From: an uncultured Campylobacter sp.
Lineage (GTDB): Bacteria > Campylobacterota > Campylobacteria > Campylobacterales > Campylobacteraceae
Reading direction: 5' to 3'
NCBI GenBank assembly: GCA_900539255.1
Contig: UQBJ01000030.1
Span: forward strand, 1-23,893
DNA length: 23,893 nucleotides
Below, piece after piece: positions 8,133-15,715 of this stretch. A program made the position numbers and the translations under genes. Every line of letters starts with the position of its first letter. Within the stretch, counting starts at the first letter, position 1. The notes beneath the pieces are model-generated. The model made no database searches and was not told the origin of the DNA. It worked only from the letters and a program-made list of their open reading frames with translations.

Positions 8133-8228
8133 TTTACGAAAATTTAAATTTTACAAAGCATTCTCATCAAACAAACGCTAGACTTAAAAAGCAAATTTGC
8201 CTTGAAATTCATCAAAAAAGCAAAAAAT

Positions 8229-9830
8229 TTAATCATTTTGGTATTTATCCAAAAGCACTTTGTAGCGTTTGAAAATGTTTTCATTTGGCTCTTTGGGGGC
8301 GTTTTTGATGATGATTTTAAGCAAGGATTGTGGTATGAGATGAAAGTTCTTTTCCCACGATTCTATGGTGTTTAAAGCCATATTTCTACTGCGCGTAACG
8401 GGGCTTTGTAAGAGTGTTTCAACAAGTTCTACGCCAAAAATTTCATCAAAATCCCTCAAACCTTGCACAACCATTTCTAAATCCCTATAAGCGTTAAATT
8501 TAGAGTGCATTCCCAGCTCATCTTTTGGCTCTGTTTTCATCGTCTCTAAATCAAAACGGCTTTTTACCAGCTCGCAAAGCTCTTTGTAGCGGTGTATGTC
8601 TCTTGTTTTGCTCAGCTCATACCACTCGTTAAAGTCCTTATTTTTCAAGGCGTGCGTGTAAAATTCTCTCCAAATGTCAATGCCTAATTTCGCTGCGATT
8701 TTTCTGTGATTATAATCAAAAATGTCGCTCAAAACAAGCCCCTGCCAGTCAATGTCGCGCTCAAAGGCTATCTCACGCACCAAGGCTAAAAACTGCTCTG
8801 CGTATTTTTTCGCAAAGTCTCTTTCCTCATTTTCTGCGCTTTCTTCATCGTTTTCATCGTCTTCGCTGTAAATTTCCAAATGAGTGTTAAGGCTTAACAA
8901 AATGCGAAAGCGTTGAGCGTTCATTTGCACGCCCTTGCTGTGCGCAAAAAAGAGACTAAAAGTCTCATCATAGTCCTCATACTCGGTGATTTTATGCGGT
9001 CCGCTGCCAGAACCCATCAAGGCATCAAACATAGCAGCCGTAGCATCATAAAGCGCATCATCAAAGCCCCTTTCCTTGATAAAGCCCAGCAAATCGCCCT
9101 TTTGCATACAAAGAGGCGCGGTGTAGTTGTCGTTTATATCGCATTTGTAGCCCTCAAAAAGCAGCCACTCGCGCGTTTGCTCGTCTTTTACCTCTAAAAA
9201 ATTCAGGTATTGTATCCGCCCCCAGCCCTTGACTTTTTTTATAAGCTGACAAATGATATCATTGCGCTCGTTGCGCTTTAAAGCCACAGCGACATAGTTT
9301 GCAAACTCATCAGCCAAGCCAAAAAGGCTATACAAAGATAGTTCCTCGTCATTTAAATACGAAACGCCAAGTATCGCTAAGGCTAATTTCACAGGCTCTC
9401 TATGCGTCGCCTTGTGTAAAAACTGCCCTGCTGTGATAAAGGCAATGGGCTGAATTTTGTCTTTGTTTTTAGCCTCGCACTTTAAAAGAAGCTCCAAAAA
9501 ATCATCGATATACCCCAGCGTTCTGTGCGTAGTCGAAAAAAGATAAATTCGCCCCAAATACTCATCAACAAGCGCATCGTCTAAATTTGCATCGGCAAAT
9601 TCACAAAACAAATCAAAAAGAATTTGAGCCTCGTTAGAATCGCTCGCCCCCATAATGCCATCAAGCATACCATCGACAAAATTCATATCTTTAAGCTGAG
9701 GAAAAAGCGTGGCAATGCTATCATCATCGGGCAGAAAGTCTTGCAAAATCCCGTCTTTGCGGTTTTGAGTTATCCACTCCAAAAGGCTCGTTTCGCCGCT
9801 GATGATTTTCTCAAAGCTTGCTGTTTGCAT
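8229..9830 (-). CDS. Unknown 533-residue acidic helical protein
   Basis: I do not recognise this family. The protein has no signal peptide and no membrane helix. It is rich in acidic and Leu residues and reads as a chain of amphipathic helices, compatible with HEAT/TPR-like repeats; this is inference. A strongly acidic insert (SEDDENDEESAENEERD, around residues 315-335) probably loops out. The C-terminal part (VELVETLLQSPVTRSRNMAL) looks like a HEAT-type helix pair. It starts six bases after the aspartate aminotransferase stop and lacks a visible ribosome-binding site, so it is probably translated by coupling within that operon. It converges with the CDF gene. A link to amino-acid metabolism is suggested only by position. 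Confidence 0.8.
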   Translation of the reverse strand: MQTASFEKIISGETSLLEWITQNRKDGILQDFLPDDDSIATLFPQLKDMNFVDGMLDGIMGASDSNEAQILFDLFCEFADANLDDALVDEYLGRIYLFSTTHRTLGYIDDFLELLLKCEAKNKDKIQPIAFITAGQFLHKATHREPVKLALAILGVSYLNDEELSLYSLFGLADEFANYVAVALKRNERNDIICQLIKKVKGWGRIQYLNFLEVKDEQTREWLLFEGYKCDINDNYTAPLCMQKGDLLGFIKERGFDDALYDATAAMFDALMGSGSGPHKITEYEDYDETFSLFFAHSKGVQMNAQRFRILLSLNTHLEIYSEDDENDEESAENEERDFAKKYAEQFLALVREIAFERDIDWQGLVLSDIFDYNHRKIAAKLGIDIWREFYTHALKNKDFNEWYELSKTRDIHRYKELCELVKSRFDLETMKTEPKDELGMHSKFNAYRDLEMVVQGLRDFDEIFGVELVETLLQSPVTRSRNMALNTIESWEKNFHLIPQSLLKIIIKNAPKEPNENIFKRYKVLLDKYQND

Positions 9831-9836
9831 TTTATT

Positions 9837-11006
9837 TTATTTGAGGGTTTTGACAAAGTGTCCTATGCGCTTTAAGCCCTCTTCGATATTTTCAAGGCTT
9901 GTGGCGTAAGAAAGCCTAAAATACCCGTCCATTCCAAAGCCAACCCCCGGCACCACAGCAACCTTTTCACGCGCAAGCAACTCTTGACTAAATTTCATCG
10001 AGCTTTGCTCAACAGCTTTAATACTCACAAAAAGATAAAACGCCCCTTGTGGCTTATACACGCTCAGCCCTTGAATTTCGCCGATAAGCTCACAAGCCTT
10101 GTCGCGCCGCTTTTGAAACTCGCTTTGCATAAAGGCTATGTCTTTGTCTGTTTCGCCGCGAAGTGCGCAAATGGCGGCGTGCTGGACTATGGCGTTGATA
10201 TTGCCCGTGCTTTGCCCTTGCAAACGCTTAACAGCGGCGTTTAACTCGGCGTTTTTGCTTGCCATATAGCCAAATCGCCAGCCCGGCATCGCTCCACACT
10301 TGCTGAGTCCATTTATCGTAACGGTTCGTTGTAGCGCATCTTCGCTCACAGCGGCAAAGGACGCGAATTCCACTCCGTCATAGCGGATTTTCTCATACAT
10401 TTCATCGCTCAAAACGACTACTTTTGTGCCTTCAAGCACTTTGGCAAGCTCTTTAAGCTCTGTTTTGGAGTATATAGAGCCTATCGGGTTGTTTGGAGAG
10501 TTGAGTATAAAGAGTTTTGTGCGCGGTGTGAGTGCGCTTTTAAGCTGTGCGGGCGTGATTTTAAAGCCGTTATCTTGCAAACCCTCGATAAAAACGGGCT
10601 TTCCGCCGCTATATTTCACCATTTCGGGGTAGCTCACCCAAAAAGGACTTGGGATAATCACCTCATCGCCATCATCTATAAGGCACTGGATACACTCAAA
10701 GAGTGAGTGCTTCGCGCCTACATTAGTGATAATCTCTTTAATGTCGTAGTTTAGGGCGTTGTCGCGGTGCAGCTTGAACTGAATGGCTTCAAGCACGCCT
10801 GTTATGCCCGCGACATTTGTGTATTTGCCACAGCCTTGCTCGATAGCCTTGATAGCGGCGTTTTTTATGGTTTTAGGCGTGTCAAAGTCTGGCTCTCCTG
10901 CTGAAAAGCTGATGACATCTTCTCCGCGTGCTTTCATTTCATTAGCAAGTGCGCTAACAGCCAAAGTAACGGACTCTGATAGGATTTTGACTCTTTTGCT
11001 GAGCAT
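9837..11006 (-). CDS. aspC: Aspartate aminotransferase (class I, PLP-dependent)
   Basis: This 389-residue cytosolic enzyme transfers the amino group between aspartate and 2-oxoglutarate. Fold-type I, subgroup I-gamma features are seen: SFSAGEPDFDTP near the N-terminus, the NSPNNPIGSIYS segment, SDEMYEKIRYDG, and the PLP lysine K236 in NGLSKCGAMPGWRFGY. The longer open frame begins at a GTG at 11012, but that codon overlaps the ribosome-binding site AAGGAGT (11011-11017). The ATG at 11006 is five bases from it and is chosen. A TATAAT box is upstream. The unknown 533-residue gene follows after six bases. The symbol could equally be aspB, as used in C. jejuni; exact amino-acid specificity is inferred. 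Confidence 0.92.
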   Translation of the reverse strand: MLSKRVKILSESVTLAVSALANEMKARGEDVISFSAGEPDFDTPKTIKNAAIKAIEQGCGKYTNVAGITGVLEAIQFKLHRDNALNYDIKEIITNVGAKHSLFECIQCLIDDGDEVIIPSPFWVSYPEMVKYSGGKPVFIEGLQDNGFKITPAQLKSALTPRTKLFILNSPNNPIGSIYSKTELKELAKVLEGTKVVVLSDEMYEKIRYDGVEFASFAAVSEDALQRTVTINGLSKCGAMPGWRFGYMASKNAELNAAVKRLQGQSTGNINAIVQHAAICALRGETDKDIAFMQSEFQKRRDKACELIGEIQGLSVYKPQGAFYLFVSIKAVEQSSMKFSQELLAREKVAVVPGVGFGMDGYFRLSYATSLENIEEGLKRIGHFVKTLK

Positions 11007-11032
11007 TTGCACTCCTTGATTTTAGACCCGAT

Positions 11033-11038
11033 ATTATA
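11033..11038 (-). promoter_or_regulatory. -10 box (TATAAT) of aspC
   Basis: The minus strand reads GCTATAATATCGGGTC, 27 bases before the ATG at 11006 and just upstream of the AAGGAGT site. It lies in the intergenic region shared with the divergent membrane-protein operon. Confidence 0.6.
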
Positions 11039-11081
11039 GCAAAAAAGTTTGAATTTATGGTTGAAAATGACTAAAATTTGA

Positions 11082-11087
11082 TAAAAT
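11082..11087 (+). promoter_or_regulatory. Probable -10 box (TAAAAT) of the membrane protein-tlyA-ribF-cmoA operon
   Basis: TTTGATAAAATCC gives a near-consensus -10 box about 38 bases before the ATG at 11125, with T/A-rich sequence upstream. The four following genes overlap or nearly overlap, so this is the likely promoter for all of them. Confidence 0.4.
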
Positions 11088-11124
11088 CCTTTTTAAAAAA
11101 AAGTTAAATTTATGAAAGGAAACA

Positions 11125-12099
11125 ATGCGGCTTTTAGCACTTTTTGGGCTTTTGGGTTTTGTTTTGTCGTGGCAAAAGCTCATTTTTGCGCCACTTTTTT
11201 TGCTCGTGCCCTTTTACGCGCTTTACAAAGAGAATTTTCTCATCTTGTGGGCGCGCAAAAATATCATCAAAAAAGCCACGCTCAACAAGCGCGCCCTTTT
11301 TTACCGCCTTACAGAAAAAAACACCCTTTTGCAAGCTATCGCCTTTTGCCTTGCCTTTGTGGCGACTTCATCTTTGATGCTGAATTTAATGTATGCAAAC
11401 GCCCTTGATTTCATCTTTTTGTTTGTGTTTTTCCCCTTGCTTTTTTTGCTTGTTAAAGTGCTTTTGCGCTCACAATTTCGCACCAACCCTTACAACACCT
11501 TGCGCGTGGTGCTTGTAGCAGCGTTTGCAACAAGTCTTTTTTACTCATTTTCACAGCTTTTTTTTAGGCAAAATTATGAGCCGTTTTTTTATCTTAATCA
11601 TTTTTTAGACACTTACAAAAGCTCGGTTTTACCGCCACTTGACGCACTTTCTCAGGCTCTTTATTTTGTGGTGGTGTTTAAAAATTTTATGATTTTTTGG
11701 CTTGAAAATTTAAGCGCAAAATGCTTGATATTTGGGCTTGAAGTGCTGAATTTCTTTGTGCTTTGCTCATCTTTTGCCCTGCTTTGTTCTTTTGTGTTAA
11801 AGGACAAGAAAAGCACTATTTTTTGGCTTTTTGCAAGTGTTTTGAGCCTGCTTTTTTATGAAGAAAGCGTAAATGTCAAGCCAAAATACCAAGAAAGGAT
11901 TTCAACATATTTGCAAAATATGCAAAGTCCGTTGTTAGAGCAAAATTTAAGCGCGGTGCAAGAACAAAACGAGCTTTACAAGAAAAATTTGGCTAAATTC
12001 AAAGAGCTTTTAAACAAAAATGCCTTTGAGATTAGCATTTGGTGGCTTTCAAGCGAAAAAGATGAGCTTAAAAAGTCCTTGCAAAAGGCTTTGCCGTGA
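11125..12099 (+). CDS. Unknown 324-residue integral membrane protein
   Basis: Not recognised. Two N-terminal hydrophobic segments (about residues 1-35) are followed by a basic loop (ARKNIIKKATLNKRA). Further hydrophobic segments lie at about 68-112 and 125-145, around 175-195 and at about 200-250. The last ~70 residues are a soluble, Gln/Lys/Glu-rich helical tail that probably lies in one compartment. The ribosome-binding site AAAGGAAACA precedes the ATG. Its stop overlaps the GTG start of tlyA by four bases (GTGA), which ties it to the tlyA-ribF-cmoA operon. In C. jejuni I recall ligA near tlyA instead, so this gene may be variable between species. No enzymatic motif is visible. Confidence 0.8.
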   Translation: MRLLALFGLLGFVLSWQKLIFAPLFLLVPFYALYKENFLILWARKNIIKKATLNKRALFYRLTEKNTLLQAIAFCLAFVATSSLMLNLMYANALDFIFLFVFFPLLFLLVKVLLRSQFRTNPYNTLRVVLVAAFATSLFYSFSQLFFRQNYEPFFYLNHFLDTYKSSVLPPLDALSQALYFVVVFKNFMIFWLENLSAKCLIFGLEVLNFFVLCSSFALLCSFVLKDKKSTIFWLFASVLSLLFYEESVNVKPKYQERISTYLQNMQSPLLEQNLSAVQEQNELYKKNLAKFKELLNKNAFEISIWWLSSEKDELKKSLQKALP

Positions 12100-12854
12100 G
12101 ATTTGATAAATTTGTGGCTTTAAGGCTTGGCATTTCGCGCAACAAGGCGTTAGAATTTATCGAAAATGAAAGCGTTTTGCTTAATGATAAATGCTATAAA
12201 AGCGCCTTTGAAGTGCGAAATTTATTAAAAGACGCCCAAAATTTAAGCGATGATGAGCTTTTGCGCCTAAATTTTCTCAAACTCACGCTTTTGGGCGACA
12301 TTTACGCAAGCCGTGCCGCGCTCAAACTCAAAGGCTTTTTGGCTGAATTTCCCCTTGATTTAAGCGGTGCAAAGTGCCTTGACATAGGCGCGGCGGCTGG
12401 TGGCTTTACGCAGGTGCTGCTTGAAAAGGGCGCAAAAAGCGTGGTAGCCCTTGACATAGGCACAAATCAACTTGATGAAAGGTTAAAAAACGATGAGCGC
12501 GTGCAAAGCGTGGAAAAAACGGACATAAAAAGCTATCAAAGTGCTGAAAAATTTGAATTTATTTCGTGCGATATAAGTTTTATTTCGCTTAAAAATGTGC
12601 TTTGTCGCATTGATGAGCTTGCTCAAAGCCTGATTTTACTGCTTTTTAAGCCACAATTTGAAGTTGGCATTAGTGCAAAGCGCGACAAATGTGGCGTTGT
12701 AAAAGATGAAAAAGCTATCATCAAAGCAAGAGCGGAGTTTGAAAAAGAGTGTGCGAGTTTGGGTTGGCTTTTAAAGGGCTTTGCGCCATCTACCATAAAA
12801 GGAAAGGAAGGTAATGTCGAGTTTTTTTACTTATACCAAAAAGCAAAGCATTGA
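12096..12854 (+). CDS. tlyA: TlyA-type 23S/16S rRNA 2'-O-methyltransferase
   Basis: This 252-residue protein has an N-terminal S4 RNA-binding domain (about residues 1-60; RFDKFVALRLGISRNKALEFI). An FtsJ/RrmJ-like methyltransferase domain follows, with SAM motif LDIGAAAGGFT at 95-105, a basic RAALKL helix (K77), CDISFIS, LLFKPQFEVG and a final GKEGNVEFF. The Lys-Asp-Lys-Glu catalytic tetrad of 2'-O-methyltransferases is therefore present. Campylobacter TlyA is of the short type that methylates C1920 in 23S rRNA and affects capreomycin susceptibility and motility. The usual GASTGGF is GAAAGGF here. The start is a GTG overlapping the previous stop. The 3' end overlaps ribF by 41 bases. Confidence 0.92.
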   Translation: MRFDKFVALRLGISRNKALEFIENESVLLNDKCYKSAFEVRNLLKDAQNLSDDELLRLNFLKLTLLGDIYASRAALKLKGFLAEFPLDLSGAKCLDIGAAAGGFTQVLLEKGAKSVVALDIGTNQLDERLKNDERVQSVEKTDIKSYQSAEKFEFISCDISFISLKNVLCRIDELAQSLILLLFKPQFEVGISAKRDKCGVVKDEKAIIKARAEFEKECASLGWLLKGFAPSTIKGKEGNVEFFYLYQKAKH

Positions 12855-13668
12855 AATGCTGGCTGTTGGCTGTTTTGATGGCTTTCATTTAGGACATAAG
12901 CAGCTTTTAAAGCATTTAAAGCGTGAAAATTCAGCCCTTTTAGTCATCGATAAATTTCAAAATGACAGGCTCGTGCCAAAAGAAAAAATGAAAGAACTTT
13001 GCGAGTTTGATTTGATTTTTGTGGATTTTAAAGAGATTAAAAATTTAAGCGCAAAGGCTTTTTTAGCGCATTTGCAGGCTGAATTTACTCAGCTTAAAAC
13101 TCTTGTTGTTGGAGATGATTTTCGCTTTGGCAAGCAACGCGGAGCGGGAGCAAAAGATATAGAAAAATTAAGCTCTTTAAGGGCTATTATCGTGGCAGAC
13201 TTTGAATTTAAGGGCATTAGCGTGCATTCTAAATTCATCAAAGAATGCCTTTTGCGTGGTGAATGCGAGCTTGCAAGCGAGCTTTTGGGTAGGGATTATG
13301 CGGTGTGTGGCTTACTTGAAAGCGGGCAAGGCATAGGTGCAAAGGAACTTGTGGCGACTTTGAATTTAAACACGAAAAATTATTTTTTGCCAAAAAATGG
13401 CGTGTGGGCGAGTTTGTGCGAGATAGGGGGGCAAATTTTTAAAAGTGTAAGCTTCATAGGGCTTCGCTCAACGGATGGGAAATTCAGCGTTGAAAGCCAC
13501 ATTTTAGATGAAAAATTTGATTTAAAACTCAAAAAAAATGAAAAAATCACGCTCATTTTTAAGAAATTTTTACGCGAAAATAGGCATTTTGATGATTTAA
13601 ATTTGCTTAAAAAGCAAATTCAAAAAGATTGTCAAAACGCCCAAAAATGCTTAAAGGACACACAATGA
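12814..13668 (+). CDS. ribF: RibF: riboflavin kinase / FAD synthetase
   Basis: This 284-residue enzyme phosphorylates riboflavin to FMN and adenylates FMN to FAD. The nucleotidyltransferase half begins with VGCFDGFHLGHK (HxGH at 25-28) and contains VVGDDFRFGKQRGAG. The C-terminal half (from about residue 165) is a divergent riboflavin-kinase barrel with NLNTKNYFLPKNGVW in place of the usual T/N-rich motif. The start at 12814 has a very good ribosome-binding site (GGAAAGGAAGG) inside tlyA and keeps the normal N-terminal length. An ATG at 12856 right after the tlyA stop would leave only two residues before the first strand. The stop overlaps the cmoA ATG (ATGA). Confidence 0.9.
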   Translation: MSSFFTYTKKQSIEMLAVGCFDGFHLGHKQLLKHLKRENSALLVIDKFQNDRLVPKEKMKELCEFDLIFVDFKEIKNLSAKAFLAHLQAEFTQLKTLVVGDDFRFGKQRGAGAKDIEKLSSLRAIIVADFEFKGISVHSKFIKECLLRGECELASELLGRDYAVCGLLESGQGIGAKELVATLNLNTKNYFLPKNGVWASLCEIGGQIFKSVSFIGLRSTDGKFSVESHILDEKFDLKLKKNEKITLIFKKFLRENRHFDDLNLLKKQIQKDCQNAQKCLKDTQ

Positions 13669-14369
13669 AAGATGAAATTTTTAAACAAAAAGTGCAAAAG
13701 CAGTTTGAATTTGATGAAAAGGTGGCAAGCGTTTTTGATGATATGATAAGCCGTTCAGTGCCTTTTTACAAGGAAAATTTAAGGCTTATCGTGGCTTTGG
13801 TGGCAAAGCTTGGGGCGCAAAATGCGAGTATTTGTGATTTGGGCTGTTCTACGGCGAGCTTGTTGCTTGAATTTTGGCGACAAAATGCAGCTTACAAGCT
13901 TGTAGGCGTGGATAACTCGGGCGCGATGATAGAAAACGCACGCAACAAATGCGCCGCCTTTGGAGCGAAAATCGATTTTTTTGAAAGCGATTTGAGCGAA
14001 TTTGACTTTGTAAAAAGTGATATTTTCATCGCTAATTACACCTTGCAGTTTATCCGTCCCCCGCAAAGACAGGCTTTGGTGCGAAAAATTTATGAAAATT
14101 TAAACGAAAAGGGCTTTTTTATAATGAGCGAAAAAATTCTTTATGAAGATGCTCTTTTGGCGAAAAATATCATCGAAATTTACGCTGATTTTAAACACGA
14201 GCAAGGTTATACGCGCCTTGAAATCGCCAAAAAACGCGAGACGCTTGAAAATGTGCTTGTGCCTTACAGCGAAAAGGAAAATTTGGCTATGCTTGAAAAT
14301 GCGGGCTTTACAAAGGTGCAAAGCTTTTTTAAATGGGCGAATTTTGAAAGCTTTATCGCGTTTAAATGA
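13665..14369 (+). CDS. cmoA: CmoA: carboxy-S-adenosyl-L-methionine synthase
   Basis: This 234-residue class I methyltransferase-fold enzyme makes carboxy-SAM from SAM and prephenate. CmoB uses the product to form cmo5U at tRNA position 34. Family signatures are visible: VFDDMISRSVPFY near residues 23-35, the SAM loop ICDLGCSTASLL at 56-67, VGVDNSGAMIENAR and NYTLQFIRPPQR. I chose the ATG at 13665, which overlaps the ribF stop as ATGA and has AAAGGACACACA before it, rather than an upstream TTG at 13629. It is the last gene of the operon. No cmoB is seen in the window. Confidence 0.93.
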   Translation: MKDEIFKQKVQKQFEFDEKVASVFDDMISRSVPFYKENLRLIVALVAKLGAQNASICDLGCSTASLLLEFWRQNAAYKLVGVDNSGAMIENARNKCAAFGAKIDFFESDLSEFDFVKSDIFIANYTLQFIRPPQRQALVRKIYENLNEKGFFIMSEKILYEDALLAKNIIEIYADFKHEQGYTRLEIAKKRETLENVLVPYSEKENLAMLENAGFTKVQSFFKWANFESFIAFK

Positions 14370-14380
14370 TGGACTTTCGT

Positions 14381-14530
14381 GGCTTTGCTGTGAATTCTGT
14401 GATTTTGCGGTGAAAATTAGTGGCTTTGTTATGAAAGGCTATAATTTTCTGTGAATTTGTGATGAATTAAATTTAATGGCTTTGCTGTGAATTTATTGTG
14501 AATTAAATTTAGCGACTTTGCTGTGAATTT
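14381..14530 (+). repeat. Degenerate repeat cluster with GGCTTTGCTGTGAATT words
   Basis: Directly after cmoA, variants of CTTTGCTGTGAATT recur at 14383-14396, 14480-14493 and 14516-14529, with decayed copies between (14401-14418, 14422-14440). The last two belong to a clear 36-bp tandem unit: GAATTAAATTTA at 14464 and 14500 and CTTTGCTGTGAATTT at 14480 and 14516. No protein is encoded. Confidence 0.6.
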
Positions 14531-14644
14531 TGTAGCTTTGTTGTAAGTTTTGAGTAGCTTTTTGGGCGTGCTTTTGTGCTGTCTCATCAAATAAACTGCA
14601 AAGCAAACACAAGCGTGCCGCAAAACAAGGATTTTGGTAGGTTA
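14531..14644. other. Non-coding stretch between the repeat cluster and the palindromic elements
   Basis: I see no gene, RNA or clear regulatory site here. Short open frames on both strands lack ribosome-binding sites and recognisable protein. Confidence 0.4.
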
Positions 14645-14688
14645 GATTTTCTTTGTGGCTTGCAAGGCGTAGCCGCAGCAAAAAAATC
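14645..14688. repeat. Imperfect palindrome (REP-like)
   Basis: GATTTTCTTTGTGGCT faces AGCCGCAGCAAAAAAATC across a 10-base centre, forming a long hairpin with a few mismatches. It lies just left of the TGTCA-bounded element and may belong to the same repeat class. Confidence 0.45.
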
Positions 14689-14694
14689 GAACAT

Positions 14695-14793
14695 TGTCAT
14701 TTTGAGCGGAGTGCGTTAGCACAAAGCGAAAAATCCAAAGAATTCAAAACACACTTTAAATTTTATGGATACTTCGCTGCGCTCAGTATGACA
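14695..14793. mobile_element. MITE/REP-like palindromic element bounded by TGTCAT...ATGACA
   Basis: The left arm (14695-14736, TGTCATTTTGAGCG ... AGCGAAAAATCC) and right arm (14767-14793, GGATACTTCGCT ... CTCAGTATGACA) are imperfect inverted repeats. The left arm also carries a small internal hairpin, GTGC-GTTA-GCAC. There is no coding capacity. Similar palindromes with TGTCATTCTGAGCG-type ends are widespread in bacterial genomes. No target-site duplication is evident. Confidence 0.6.
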
Positions 14794-14800
14794 AGATAGG

Positions 14801-14893
14801 TCAGTATGACAAGGGTTTTGTCATTTTGAGCCTTTTACAAAAAGGCGAAAAATCCACGCTTTAAAGGTGTAATTCACACTTTAAATTTATGGA
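14801..14893. repeat. Second, partial copy of the palindromic element
   Basis: TCAGTATGACAAG (14801-14813) repeats the right end of the first element. From 14819 a second left arm begins (TGTCATTTTGAGC ... GGCGAAAAATCC, to 14855), then a CACACTTTAAATTTATGGA stretch (14875-14893) that matches 14749-14768 of the first copy. Its internal hairpin, GCCTTTT-ACA-AAAAGGC, differs in sequence from the first copy's but occupies the same place. Confidence 0.55.
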
Positions 14894-14917
14894 AAGATTT
14901 GAGTAAAACTACATAAG

Positions 14918-14941
14918 GCATAGCTAAAAGGCTATGCTTTT
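14918..14941 (+). terminator. Rho-independent terminator-like hairpin
   Basis: GCATAGC-TAAAAG-GCTATGC is a perfect 7-bp stem with a 6-base loop, followed by TTTT. It could end the tlyA-ribF-cmoA transcript or shield yceI from it. The T-run is short. Confidence 0.6.
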
Positions 14942-15023
14942 GACAAATTTTGTGTGTTTGCTGTGTAAGTGGCGATTTGCATTTGCTGGCAAATCCTTTA
15001 AACTCTGATTTATTTTAATTTGT

Positions 15024-15029
15024 TAGAAT
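15024..15029 (+). promoter_or_regulatory. Possible -10 box (TAGAAT) of yceI
   Basis: TTTAATTTGTTAGAATTTG has one mismatch to TATAAT and a T-rich upstream stretch. It lies 43 bases before the chosen yceI start. A different box, GATATTTTAAAT, just downstream is also possible. Confidence 0.35.
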
Positions 15030-15071
15030 TTGCTTTCAAAGATATTTTAAATGCGTTTTAAGGAAGCATTT

Positions 15072-15644
15072 ATGGTAACAAGACATAAATTTTTTTCGTC
15101 AAAGCACCTAAAAACAGCACTTTGGTGCTTGTTCGCACTCACTTTGTCGCTACACGGCAAGGATTATGCCCTTGATAAAAGCTCAAAAATCGGTTTTGAG
15201 ATAACCAAATACGCCATTTTAAGCGTAGATGGGCTTTTTAGGGAGTTTAGCGGACGTTTGGAGCTTGATGAAAGCGGTAAAATCACTGCTTTGCAGATAC
15301 AGGCGTTAAGTGCTTCTGTCTCTACGGGTAAGGCAAAGCGCGATAAATTCGCCAAAGAGAAATTTCTAAACGCCGCACAGCACAAATTTGTAGCCCTTTC
15401 TTTCATTTCATACACGCCCACACGCAGTAAAGGTGGCAAGCAAGAGGGCAAACTCATCGCAAAGCTCACTCTACAAGGCAAATCCAAAAACATAGAGTTT
15501 CAAAGTCGCCTTGACACGAGTCAAGCCACGCCCAAACTCACGCTCACGGGTAAATTCAACTCAGAGGACTTTGGCGTTCAAAGCTCTTTTGCTCGCTCAA
15601 ATGAGGTGCATTTGATTTTAGAGACTAAATGGCTGGCGCAGTGA
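15072..15644 (+). CDS. YceI-family periplasmic lipid/isoprenoid-binding protein
   Basis: A 190-residue exported protein with a signal peptide of about 29 residues (basic N-terminus, LFALTLSLHG). A lipocalin-like YceI barrel follows, recognised by YALDKSSKIGFEITKYAILSV and GLFREFSGRLELDESGKI at its start and by LTLTGKFNSEDFGVQSSFAR near its end. Family members bind isoprenoid or amide-like lipids in the periplasm; the physiological role is mostly unknown. The longest frame starts at an ATG at 15051, but AAGGA at 15060-15064 sits seven bases before the ATG at 15072, which also gives the better signal peptide. It is a single-gene unit converging on the lysine-rich DNA-binding gene. Confidence 0.88.
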   Translation: MVTRHKFFSSKHLKTALWCLFALTLSLHGKDYALDKSSKIGFEITKYAILSVDGLFREFSGRLELDESGKITALQIQALSASVSTGKAKRDKFAKEKFLNAAQHKFVALSFISYTPTRSKGGKQEGKLIAKLTLQGKSKNIEFQSRLDTSQATPKLTLTGKFNSEDFGVQSSFARSNEVHLILETKWLAQ

Positions 15645-15715
15645 GTGGGCTTTGTGGGCAAGCTAAATGCAAGCAAAAGCTCTCTAAACGCCTAAATTTA
15701 GCGCAAAACCGCAAG

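Noticed and set aside
8133..8228. Terminator between the CDF gene and the 533-residue gene
   Set aside because: Only an A/T palindrome (AAAATTTAAATTTT) is present, too weak to call.
11007..11012. GTG start for the aspartate aminotransferase
   Set aside because: The codon overlaps the Shine-Dalgarno sequence of the ATG at 11006.
13629..13664. Upstream TTG start for cmoA
   Set aside because: The ATG at 13665 has a good ribosome-binding site and the ATGA overlap; the extra residues do not resemble CmoA.
14381..14530. Possible CRISPR array
   Set aside because: Units are degenerate, of period 36 without distinct spacers, and there are no cas genes.
14370..15023. tRNA or small stable RNA in the long gap
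   Set aside because: No cloverleaf, CCA end or conserved T-loop was found; the stem-loops belong to repeats and a terminator.
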